From: Bacillota bacterium
GTDB taxonomy: Bacteria > Bacillota > Clostridia > Peptostreptococcales > Anaerovoracaceae
Reading direction: 5' to 3'
Assembly (NCBI GenBank): GCA_017537495.1
Contig: JAFYKS010000018.1
Location: forward strand, 1 to 5,253
DNA: 5,253 nt
Under the pieces are notes generated by a model, which had not been told where the DNA came from, did not search any database, and saw nothing but the letters and a program-made list of their open reading frames with translations. Position numbers and translations under genes: made by a program. Below are positions 1 to 5,246 of the stretch, piece by piece; within the stretch, counting starts at the first letter, position 1; every line of letters begins with the position of its first letter.

Positions 1-374
1 CCATCGGCAATCGCGTGGTAATTGCATCCGGTGCCAAAGTGCTGGGGCCATTCACCGTCGGCGACGATGTAAAAATCGGTTCCGGTTCTGTGGTGCTGAA
101 GGAAGTTCCTTCCGGATGTACCGTAGTAGGGATTCCGGGTACCATCGTAAAGCGTTACGGAAAGAGTACCACACAGGATATGAACCAGGTTGACCTGCCG
201 GATCCTGTGGCAGTGGAAATCGAGTGTCTGCGGAGAAGAATCGTTCATCTGGAACAGATCATCCGTCAGATGCATGATACAGAAGAAAAATCTCATGAAG
301 AAACTTGCACGGCCGGCAGCTGCCAGCCATGCACAGAAGAGTGCAGAGAGGATATAAAAGATGAAAATTTATAA
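1..374 (+). CDS. cysE: Serine O-acetyltransferase, C-terminal part (5' end outside window)
   Basis: This enzyme transfers acetyl from acetyl-CoA to L-serine, giving O-acetylserine, the carbon skeleton for cysteine synthesis in the cytoplasm. Only the last ~123 residues are present; the reading frame is already open at position 3 and the gene begins upstream. The visible part starts inside the left-handed beta-helix, with hexapeptide-type repeats (IGNRVVIASGAKVLG, then VGDDVKIGSGSVVLKEVP) and the family's VVGIPG.IV ending. A DLPDPVA segment and a short predicted coiled coil (ECLRRRIVHLEQII) follow, as in Firmicute CysE. The catalytic His/Asp region lies upstream and cannot be checked. The last ~25 residues are odd: four Cys (CTAGSCQPCTEEC) and a terminal Leu. 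The gene overlaps cysS by 14 bp, and the order cysE-cysS supports the call. A GTG at position 15 is internal, not a start. Confidence 0.93.
   Translation, partial: IGNRVVIASGAKVLGPFTVGDDVKIGSGSVVLKEVPSGCTVVGIPGTIVKRYGKSTTQDMNQVDLPDPVAVEIECLRRRIVHLEQIIRQMHDTEEKSHEETCTAGSCQPCTEECREDIKDENL
345..352 (+). promoter_or_regulatory. Ribosome binding site of cysS
   Basis: AGAGAGGA lies 8 nt before the cysS ATG and inside the last codons of cysE, so cysS initiation occurs on mRNA that cysE ribosomes are still translating. A 5-bp hairpin (330-345) ends right at its 5' edge. Confidence 0.75.
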
Positions 375-1767
375 TACCCTGACCAGAAGAAAAGAAGAAT
401 TCGTTCCGATTGAACCGGGCAAAGTGAAGATGTATGTCTGCGGTCCTACCGTATACAACTTCTTCCACATCGGTAATGCAAGACCTTTCGTAGTGTTCGA
501 TACTATGAGAAAGTATCTGGAATACCGCGGCTACAAGGTAAAGTTCGTTCAGAACTTTACTGACGTTGATGACAAGATCATCAACCGTGCACGTGAAGAA
601 GGCTGCTCCGCACCGGAAGTGAGCGAAAAGTATATTGAAGAATATTACAAGGATGCGGCTGCTCTGAATGTAAGAAAGGCAACCGTACATCCTCAGGTTT
701 CCAAGACCATTCCTGAAATCGTACAGTTCGTAGCTGACCTGATTGAGCAGGGCTTTGCTTACGAAGTGGACGGTGACGTATATTACAGAACCAGAAAGTT
801 TGTTGGTTACGGCAAGCTGTCCGGCAAGAACATCGAAGATCTGATTGCCGGTGCTAGAATCGCTGTTGGTGAACAGAAGGAAGACCCACTGGACTTCGCA
901 CTGTGGAAGAAGAGAAAGACTGACGACGAAATCGCATGGGAATCCCCATGGGGCATGGGCCGTCCTGGCTGGCACATTGAGTGCTCCTGCATGGCGAAGA
1001 AGTTCCTGGGCAACACCATCGACATCCATGCCGGCGGTGCTGACCTGCAGTTCCCTCACCACGAAAACGAAATCGCACAGTCCGAAGCACACAACGGCTG
1101 CACTTTTGCAAATTACTGGATGCACAACGGCTACATCAATGTAGACGGTACCAAGAGGTCCAAGTCCCTGGGCAACTTCAAGACTGTACGTGACCTGCTG
1201 CAGGTATACGACGGCGAAACACTGCGTTTCCTGATCCTGTCCGGCCACTACAGAGGACCAATCGACTTCTGCGATGATATTCTGACCCAGTCCAAGAACG
1301 GCCTGACCAGAATGAGAAATGCAAAGTCCAACCTGAAGCACCTGATTGCTTCTGCAGCTGTTGCAGAAATGACTGCAGAAGAAGCGGCTGCACTGGAAGG
1401 TTTCGGCAAGCACCGTGACGCTTTCATCGAAGCCATGGATGACGACCTGAACACTGCAGATGCAATCACCGCTGTATTCCAGCTGGTAACTGACATCAAC
1501 ACTGCAGTGAAGAACGGCGCATCCAAGGAATTCGCACAGAAGGCACTGGCTGCACTGACTGAACTGACTTCTATCCTGGGCCTGCTGGAACAGGAAGTGG
1601 AAGAAACTGTGGAAGTGGAACCTGAAATTCAGGCACTGATCGACGAACGTCAGGCTGCAAGAAAGGCGAAGGACTTCGCACGTGCAGACGAAATCCGTGA
1701 CATTCTGAAGGAAAAGGGCATCACCCTGAAGGATACTCCGCAGGGCGTGCAGATTATCAGAGCATAG
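361..1767 (+). CDS. cysS: Cysteinyl-tRNA synthetase
   Basis: This cytoplasmic class I aminoacyl-tRNA synthetase attaches cysteine to tRNA-Cys. At 468 residues it is full length for the family (about 460-470). The N-terminal catalytic core shows MYVCGPTVYNFFHIGNARP, which contains the HIGH-type motif at residues 36-39 (HIGN). The four expected zinc ligands are present: C27, C208 (WHIECS), H233 and E237 (FPHHENE). The second signature loop at 265-269 reads KRSKS rather than KMSKS, in the context VDGTKRSKSLGNF. The anticodon-binding DALR-type helical region and the typical C-terminal stretch (RKAKDFARADEIRDILKEKG) complete the protein. The ATG at 361 is chosen because of the AGAGAGGA site 8 nt upstream and the canonical MKIYNTLTR start. 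The gene overlaps the cysE end by 14 bp and stops one base before mrnC. Codon use is strongly biased (CTG, GAA, AAG), consistent with high expression. Confidence 0.98.
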   Translation: MKIYNTLTRRKEEFVPIEPGKVKMYVCGPTVYNFFHIGNARPFVVFDTMRKYLEYRGYKVKFVQNFTDVDDKIINRAREEGCSAPEVSEKYIEEYYKDAAALNVRKATVHPQVSKTIPEIVQFVADLIEQGFAYEVDGDVYYRTRKFVGYGKLSGKNIEDLIAGARIAVGEQKEDPLDFALWKKRKTDDEIAWESPWGMGRPGWHIECSCMAKKFLGNTIDIHAGGADLQFPHHENEIAQSEAHNGCTFANYWMHNGYINVDGTKRSKSLGNFKTVRDLLQVYDGETLRFLILSGHYRGPIDFCDDILTQSKNGLTRMRNAKSNLKHLIASAAVAEMTAEEAAALEGFGKHRDAFIEAMDDDLNTADAITAVFQLVTDINTAVKNGASKEFAQKALAALTELTSILGLLEQEVEETVEVEPEIQALIDERQAARKAKDFARADEIRDILKEKGITLKDTPQGVQIIRA

Positions 1768-1768
1768 T

Positions 1769-2176
1769 ATGACAGCAGCAAACAATACGAAGAACATGAA
1801 TACGACGGCATTGGCTTACATAGGCGATGCCGTCTATGAAATTTATGTAAGAGAGCGGGTACTGCAGCAGGAGAAGGTTCATGTGGACCACCTCCACAAG
1901 CTGTCCATCAATTACGTGAATAACGCAGGACAGGCTAAGGCAGTGAAGCGGATGATGAACGAGGAATTCCTCACAGAAGAGGAAGTGAGCCTGGTGAAGA
2001 GGGCGCGGAACCATAAGACCGCATCCAAACCGCGGAACGCAGACCCGGTGAACTATAAACTGGCGACAGCCTTTGAGGCGCTGATCGGGTGGCTCCACCT
2101 GGACGGCCGCAAAGAGCGCATGGAAGAAATCATTTTCCATGCCATGGAAATCATCGAGGAGACAAAACATGAGTAA
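1769..2176 (+). CDS. mrnC: Mini-ribonuclease III (23S rRNA maturation)
   Basis: Mini-III is a dimeric RNase III-type nuclease lacking the double-stranded-RNA-binding domain; in Bacillus subtilis it matures both ends of 23S rRNA. The 135-residue product is the normal size. The RNase III signature LAYIGDAVYEIYVR is at 15-28, with the metal-binding acid D20 and with E24. The second block, RNHKTASKPRNADP then YKLATAFEALIGWL (80-109), supplies E103. Both match the MrnC family better than full-length RNase III. The gene starts one base after the cysS TAG stop, with no good Shine-Dalgarno before either ATG at 1769 or the in-frame ATG at 1796, so reinitiation by ribosomes finishing cysS seems likely. 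The 1769 start gives an N-terminus closer to family length. The end overlaps thyA by 8 bp. Codon use is less biased than in cysS. Confidence 0.94.
   Translation: MTAANNTKNMNTTALAYIGDAVYEIYVRERVLQQEKVHVDHLHKLSINYVNNAGQAKAVKRMMNEEFLTEEEVSLVKRARNHKTASKPRNADPVNYKLATAFEALIGWLHLDGRKERMEEIIFHAMEIIEETKHE
2156..2162 (+). promoter_or_regulatory. Ribosome binding site fixing the thyA start
   Basis: GAGGAGA lies 6 nt before ATG 2169, inside the end of mrnC. It selects 2169 over the upstream in-frame ATG at 2139, which has no such site and would add ten non-homologous residues. Confidence 0.8.
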
Positions 2177-2999
2177 AGCAGACGTTTTGTTCGTCAATAT
2201 GTGCCGCGAAATCCTGGACAACGGATTCAGTTCCGAAGGACAGATTGTCCGCCCCAAGTGGGAAGACGGCACCCCGGCCCACACCATTAAAACCTTCGGT
2301 GTGGTGAACCGCTATAATTTAAAAGAAGAGTTTCCTGCCCTGACCCTGCGTCCAACTGCAATCAAGACAGCGGTGGACGAAATGCTGTGGATCTGGCAGA
2401 GAAAATCCAACAATATCAAAGACCTGAAGGGTCATATCTGGGATGAATGGGCGGATGAAAACGGCTCCATCGGCAAGGCTTACGGCTATCAGATGGCGCA
2501 GAAGTACCAGTTTGCTCAGGGGGAAATGGACCAGGTGGACAACGTTCTCTGGCAGCTGAAAAACACCCCTTATTCCCGCAGAATCATGATCAATATCTAT
2601 AATTTTGCGGACCTCGCGGAAATGAACCTGGAACCATGCGCTTATTCCGTAACATTCAACGTGAGCGGAAACACCCTGAATGCAATCCTGCATCAGCGCT
2701 CCCAGGACATTCTGGCGGCAAACAACTGGAACGTAGTTCAGTACGCGGTACTGGTGCACATGATGGCACAGGTCAGCGGTCTGGAAGCCGGCGAACTGGT
2801 TCACGTCATCGCTGACGCGCACATTTACGACCGTCACGTTCCGATTATCGAGGAACTGATCACCCGTCCGCAGTATCCGGCACCGAAGTTCCGTCTCAAC
2901 CCTGAGATTACCAACTTCTACGACTTCACACCGGATGACGTAATTATCGAAGATTACCAGAAGAATCCGCAGGTTACCGGAATTCCGGTGGCAGTTTAG
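2169..2999 (+). CDS. thyA: Thymidylate synthase, folate-dependent ThyA type
   Basis: ThyA methylates dUMP to dTMP with 5,10-methylene-tetrahydrofolate as both carbon donor and reductant, releasing dihydrofolate. The 276-residue protein carries the whole ThyA active site. R28 is a phosphate-binding Arg, followed by LWIWQ with E71 (71-77). SRRI (136-139) gives the Arg pair from the partner subunit, and C157 in LEPCAYS is the nucleophile. RSQD (177-180), N188, and D216/H218/Y220 in ADAHIYDRHV bind the nucleotide, and the protein ends in the family's PVAV. The His that follows the nucleophile in Escherichia coli (PCH) is Ala here, and the GLPFN loop reads AANNWN. I recall both from the clostridial ThyA group, so they mark a subfamily rather than a defect. 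The start at 2169 overlaps the mrnC stop (ATGAGTAA). folA follows after 9 nt. Confidence 0.97.
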   Translation: MSKADVLFVNMCREILDNGFSSEGQIVRPKWEDGTPAHTIKTFGVVNRYNLKEEFPALTLRPTAIKTAVDEMLWIWQRKSNNIKDLKGHIWDEWADENGSIGKAYGYQMAQKYQFAQGEMDQVDNVLWQLKNTPYSRRIMINIYNFADLAEMNLEPCAYSVTFNVSGNTLNAILHQRSQDILAANNWNVVQYAVLVHMMAQVSGLEAGELVHVIADAHIYDRHVPIIEELITRPQYPAPKFRLNPEITNFYDFTPDDVIIEDYQKNPQVTGIPVAV

Positions 3000-3003
3000 G
3001 AGG
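2998..3003 (+). promoter_or_regulatory. Ribosome binding site of folA
   Basis: A perfect AGGAGG lies 5 nt before ATG 3009. It overlaps the TAG stop of thyA, which couples the two genes at translation level. Confidence 0.85.
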
Positions 3004-3008
3004 CCGGC

Positions 3009-3509
3009 ATGAAAATTATCGTAGCAACCGAAAAAAACTGGGGCATCGGCAAGGACAACCAGCTGCTGGTTCACCTGCCCGGCGACCTGAAGTTTTTCAA
3101 AGAGCAGACCACCGGTAAGGTGATTATTCTGGGCCGCAAAACCCTGGAAACCTTCCCGGGCGGACGTCCTCTGCCAAACCGTGTCAACGTGATTGTCAGC
3201 GGCAATCCGGAGTTTCAGAAGGACGGCTGCATCATCGCTTCTTCCGTGGAAGATGCCGTGGCAAAATCTCTGGAAGCGGCCGGTGACGCCGGTACGGACG
3301 GTATCATGGTCTGCGGCGGTGCCAGCATTTATGAACAGATGCTGCCCCTGTGCGATACCTGCATCATTACCCGTATGGACCAGGAATTCGAGTCCGACCG
3401 GTTCTTCCCGAACCTGGACGAAGCTCCGGATTTTGAAGTGGTATGGGAAAGCGAACCGCAGGAAGAAAACGGTGTAACTTACAGATTCAGAGAATACAGG
3501 AGAAAATAA
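3009..3509 (+). CDS. folA: Dihydrofolate reductase
   Basis: DHFR uses NADPH to reduce dihydrofolate to tetrahydrofolate, regenerating the cofactor that ThyA oxidises. The 166 residues match the usual chromosomal enzyme (about 160-170). Visible family features are the Met20-type loop WGIGKDNQLL with W11 (11-20), the catalytic acid D26 in LPGDLKFFKEQT, and the NADPH-binding stretch VIILGRKTLETFP (38-50). Further on are the folate-contacting Arg in LPNRVNVIVS (R58), the double Gly in VCGGASIYEQMLP (103-104) and the conserved Thr of IITRM (T121). The gene sits 9 nt after thyA, which fits a shared pathway; rlmB starts 3 nt after its stop. It looks like a housekeeping gene in composition, not an acquired resistance cassette. 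The symbol dfrA is also used for this gene in Firmicutes. Confidence 0.96.
   Translation: MKIIVATEKNWGIGKDNQLLVHLPGDLKFFKEQTTGKVIILGRKTLETFPGGRPLPNRVNVIVSGNPEFQKDGCIIASSVEDAVAKSLEAAGDAGTDGIMVCGGASIYEQMLPLCDTCIITRMDQEFESDRFFPNLDEAPDFEVVWESEPQEENGVTYRFREYRRK
3498..3502 (+). promoter_or_regulatory. Ribosome binding site of rlmB
   Basis: AGGAG inside the last codons of folA, 10 nt before ATG 3513. Spacing is at the long end of normal. It supports the start that includes the long basic N-terminus. Confidence 0.7.
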
Positions 3510-3512
3510 ACC

Positions 3513-4439
3513 ATGGCAAAGGTTAAAAACAGAAGAGACAACCACGACACCAAGCGTGGCAGATATTATGCAGCCCGCGGTATGGAAATGCCGGGCAAGG
3601 ACGGCGCAGGACGTGCTGCGAGAGGCGAACGCTCTGCAAGACCTGCAGCACGCCGCGAAAGCTTTGATCCGTTCGAAAAGAACGACCGCTTCGGCGAACC
3701 GGATCCAAACGTAATTATCGGCAGAAACCCGGTAACTGAGATTTTGAAGAATGACCGTCCGGTGGACAAGCTGATGGTAAGCTCCCGCGAAGGCTCCATG
3801 ATCAAGATCGTGGCAATGGCCAAGGAAAAGTCAATTCCGGTTATCAGCGTGGAAAAGGCGGCTCTGGACCGTATTGCCGGCGGACGTCCGCATCAGGGCG
3901 TTGTGGCTTATGTGAGCCCTTATGAATACGCAGAAATGGAAGATATCTTCGCACTGGCAGAAGAACGCGGCGAAGATCCGTTCATCATTATTCTGGACAA
4001 CCTGGAAGATCCGCACAATCTGGGCGCTATCATGCGTTCTGCAGAATGTGCAGGTGCACACGGCATCATCATCCCGCGCAGACATGCATGCGGCCTGACT
4101 GAAGTCGTGGCAAAATCCTCCGCAGGTGCTATCGAGTATATGCCGGTAGTGAAGGTGACCAATATTGCTCAGACCATCGAAGAACTGAAGGAAAAGGGCA
4201 TCTGGGTTGCAGCCTGCGATATGGGCGGCCGCAACTACTATGAACAGGACATGAAGGGCAAGATTGCTGTAGTAATCGGAAGCGAAGGCGCCGGCATCAG
4301 CAAGCTGGTACGCGACAAGTGCGACTTCGTGGTATCCATGCCGATGGTAGGAAGAATCACTTCCCTGAACGCATCCAATGCGGCAGCCATCATTATTTAC
4401 GAAATCAGAAAGCAGAGAGATATGGCGGCGGAAGCGTAA
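3513..4439 (+). CDS. rlmB: 23S rRNA 2'-O-ribose methyltransferase, RlmB/TrmH family (SPOUT)
   Basis: The family methylates a ribose 2'-OH using S-adenosylmethionine; RlmB targets G2251 (E. coli numbering) in the peptidyl-transferase P-loop of 23S rRNA. The 308-residue protein has three parts. Residues 1-65 are a low-complexity, Arg-rich extension. About 66-140 form the SpoU substrate-binding domain (VIIGRNPVTEIL to HQGVVAYVSPYEY). About 155-305 form the SPOUT knot fold, with motif 1 DNLEDPHNLGAIMRSAECAG (N169, R175), motif 2 VVIGSEGAGIS (255-263) and motif 3 MPMVGRITSLNASNAA (S284, N286). The core aligns well with B. subtilis YacO (RlmB), which lacks most of the extension (about 249 residues). 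Exact target nucleotide is inferred; another TrmH-type 2'-O site is possible. It lies 3 nt after folA and 30 nt before sigH, in its conserved Firmicute position. Confidence 0.93.
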   Translation: MAKVKNRRDNHDTKRGRYYAARGMEMPGKDGAGRAARGERSARPAARRESFDPFEKNDRFGEPDPNVIIGRNPVTEILKNDRPVDKLMVSSREGSMIKIVAMAKEKSIPVISVEKAALDRIAGGRPHQGVVAYVSPYEYAEMEDIFALAEERGEDPFIIILDNLEDPHNLGAIMRSAECAGAHGIIIPRRHACGLTEVVAKSSAGAIEYMPVVKVTNIAQTIEELKEKGIWVAACDMGGRNYYEQDMKGKIAVVIGSEGAGISKLVRDKCDFVVSMPMVGRITSLNASNAAAIIIYEIRKQRDMAAEA

Positions 4440-4447
4440 TGCAACCG

Positions 4448-4460
4448 CCGTCCCTGACGG
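4448..4460 (+). promoter_or_regulatory. Small hairpin next to the sigH ribosome binding site
   Basis: CCGTC, a CCT loop, then GACGG form a perfect 5-bp, 4-GC stem. Its 3' arm contains the first two bases of the sigH Shine-Dalgarno sequence (GGAG at 4459-4462), so folding would partly hide it. Whether it acts in the cell is unknown. Confidence 0.35.
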
Positions 4461-4462
4461 AG
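4459..4462 (+). promoter_or_regulatory. Ribosome binding site of sigH
   Basis: GGAG, 7 nt before ATG 4470; short but well placed. It is the only reasonable site for this start. Confidence 0.65.
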
Positions 4463-4469
4463 AAATTTT

Positions 4470-5093
4470 ATGGGAAACAGTGAACTGCATATCACCGAAG
4501 AACAGCTGATCCTGATGAGTCGGGAAGGCAGCGAGACGGCAGAAGAACTGCTTATCAAAAGATATGAAAATCTGGTTCAGGCATGCGCAGCGAACTACTT
4601 TATGAGTGGTGCAGACCATAACGATGTGTTTCAGGAAGGCCGAATCGGACTGCATAAAGCAATTCACAGATACGAGTTTGAAAAGGACGCGTCCTTCAGG
4701 ACGTTTGCTTCGACTTGCATAAACAACCATCTTCGTGACGCAGCGAAAAGTGCAAACCGAAAAAAACACAGCCCTCTGAACGAATCCCTTTCTTTCAGCC
4801 AGGGATTCGGTCTGGAAACGGAAGAAGGTGCAGAAGAAGGTGCCCTGGAAGATGTACTGCAGGACAACCGTGGTCTGGAACCTGAAACCCAGATGCTGCT
4901 GCAGGAAGTTACCTGTTTCCTGAAGGACGATGATAAGGACACGTTCAGCAAGCTGGAAAAACAGGTGCTCCGCGAAAAACTGAAAGGTCTGACCAACCAG
5001 GAAATCGCAGACATACTGGGCCGTCCGCGCAGCTCCATTGATAACGCAATGGGCAGAATCCGTGAGAAAGTTCTGAAATATCTGAATGAGTAA
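4470..5093 (+). CDS. sigH: RNA polymerase sigma factor, SigH (Spo0H)-like sigma-70 family
   Basis: SigH directs RNA polymerase to transition-phase promoters; in Bacillus this includes early sporulation and competence genes. The 207-residue protein is near the usual size (218 in B. subtilis). It has region 2 at about 25-103: YENLVQACAANYF, the core-binding QEGRIGL (55-61), and the -10 recognition part FRTFASTCINNHLRDAAKSA then NRKKHSPLN. The last stretch closely resembles the SigH TRQKHIPLN. An acidic linker (about 110-145) holds a doubled EEGA. Region 4 at about 155-205 has the helix-turn-helix GLTNQEIADILGRPRSSIDNAMGRI for the -35 element. Regions 1.1 and 3 are absent, as in this family. Position after rlmB and before the tRNA gene matches sigH in Firmicutes, although yacP, usually between them, is missing. 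No anti-sigma gene is adjacent. Its regulon, and whether the host sporulates, cannot be told from here. Confidence 0.9.
   Translation: MGNSELHITEEQLILMSREGSETAEELLIKRYENLVQACAANYFMSGADHNDVFQEGRIGLHKAIHRYEFEKDASFRTFASTCINNHLRDAAKSANRKKHSPLNESLSFSQGFGLETEEGAEEGALEDVLQDNRGLEPETQMLLQEVTCFLKDDDKDTFSKLEKQVLREKLKGLTNQEIADILGRPRSSIDNAMGRIREKVLKYLNE
4821..4844 (+). repeat. In-frame 12-bp tandem duplication in the sigH linker
   Basis: Two 12-bp units (GAAGAAGGTGCA and GAAGAAGGTGCC) differ at one base and encode EEGA twice (residues 118-125). They fall in the flexible linker between sigma regions 2 and 4, where length change would be tolerated. Confidence 0.7.
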
Positions 5094-5103
5094 AAAACTT
5101 TCC

Positions 5104-5151
5104 TAAAAAGTTAAAAAAGTGCTTGCATTTGTCAATAAATAGTGATATAAT
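5104..5151 (+). promoter_or_regulatory. Strong sigma-A-type promoter for the tRNA gene
   Basis: The -35 TTGCAT (5123-5128) and -10 TATAAT (5146-5151) are separated by exactly 17 bp. The -10 is extended (TGA directly before it, 5143-5145). Two A-tracts at 5105-5109 and 5113-5118 resemble an UP element. Transcription would start near 5157-5159, about 11-13 nt before the tRNA, so a short leader is expected. It probably also serves genes beyond the window. Confidence 0.88.
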
Positions 5152-5169
5152 CATTGATGTTGTGAGCGT

Positions 5170-5246
5170 GCTGTTGTAGCTCAGTCGGTAGAGCGCATCC
5201 TTGGTAAGGATGAGGTTCGGCAGTTCAAGTCTGCTCAACAGCTCCA
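5170..5246 (+). tRNA. tRNA-Thr (anticodon GGU), CCA encoded
   Basis: A full cloverleaf can be drawn. The acceptor GCTGTTG (5170-5176) pairs with CAACAGC (5236-5242). The D arm is GCTC/GAGC (5179-5182, 5191-5194). The anticodon arm is CATCC/GGATG with loop TTGGTAA (5201-5207), which puts GGT at 5203-5205 and reads ACC and ACU Thr codons. The T arm is GGCAG/CTGCT with loop TTCAAGT (5224-5230), closed by one G-U pair. The discriminator base is U (5243) and CCA is encoded (5244-5246). The variable loop AGGTTC (5213-5218) has six bases, one more than the usual five; the extra U precedes the conserved C48 position. The sequence is otherwise close to known bacterial tRNA-Thr(GGU). Confidence 0.96.

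Noticed and set aside
15..17. GTG as a start codon for the first gene
   Set aside because: The frame is open to the window edge and already encodes beta-helix repeat sequence before this codon; it is an internal Val of cysE.
845..1144. A 99-codon plus-strand frame inside cysS
   Set aside because: Out of frame within a strongly conserved part of cysS, low-complexity product, no binding site.
259..1797. A 512-codon open frame on the minus strand opposite cysS
   Set aside because: It is in codon-for-codon register with cysS, so its stops would need sense codons TTA, CTA or TCA, which cysS avoids by its bias to CTG and TCC. The predicted protein is Cys/Phe/Val-rich with no recognisable domain, and there is no promoter or binding site for it.
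2139..2168. An upstream in-frame ATG for thyA
   Set aside because: It lacks a ribosome binding site, adds ten residues unlike ThyA, and lies deep in mrnC; ATG 2169 has GAGGAGA at good spacing and gives the family N-terminus.
2319..3545. A 408-codon minus-strand frame opposite thyA and folA, and a 312-codon one at 3831-4769
   Set aside because: Same cause: they are in antisense register with thyA, folA, rlmB and sigH, which rarely use TTA, CTA or TCA. No family resemblance.
5096..5112. AACTTT/AAAGTT inverted repeat after sigH as a terminator
   Set aside because: The 6-bp stem has a single G-C pair and is followed by A residues, not T. It is more simply part of the A-rich region upstream of the tRNA promoter.
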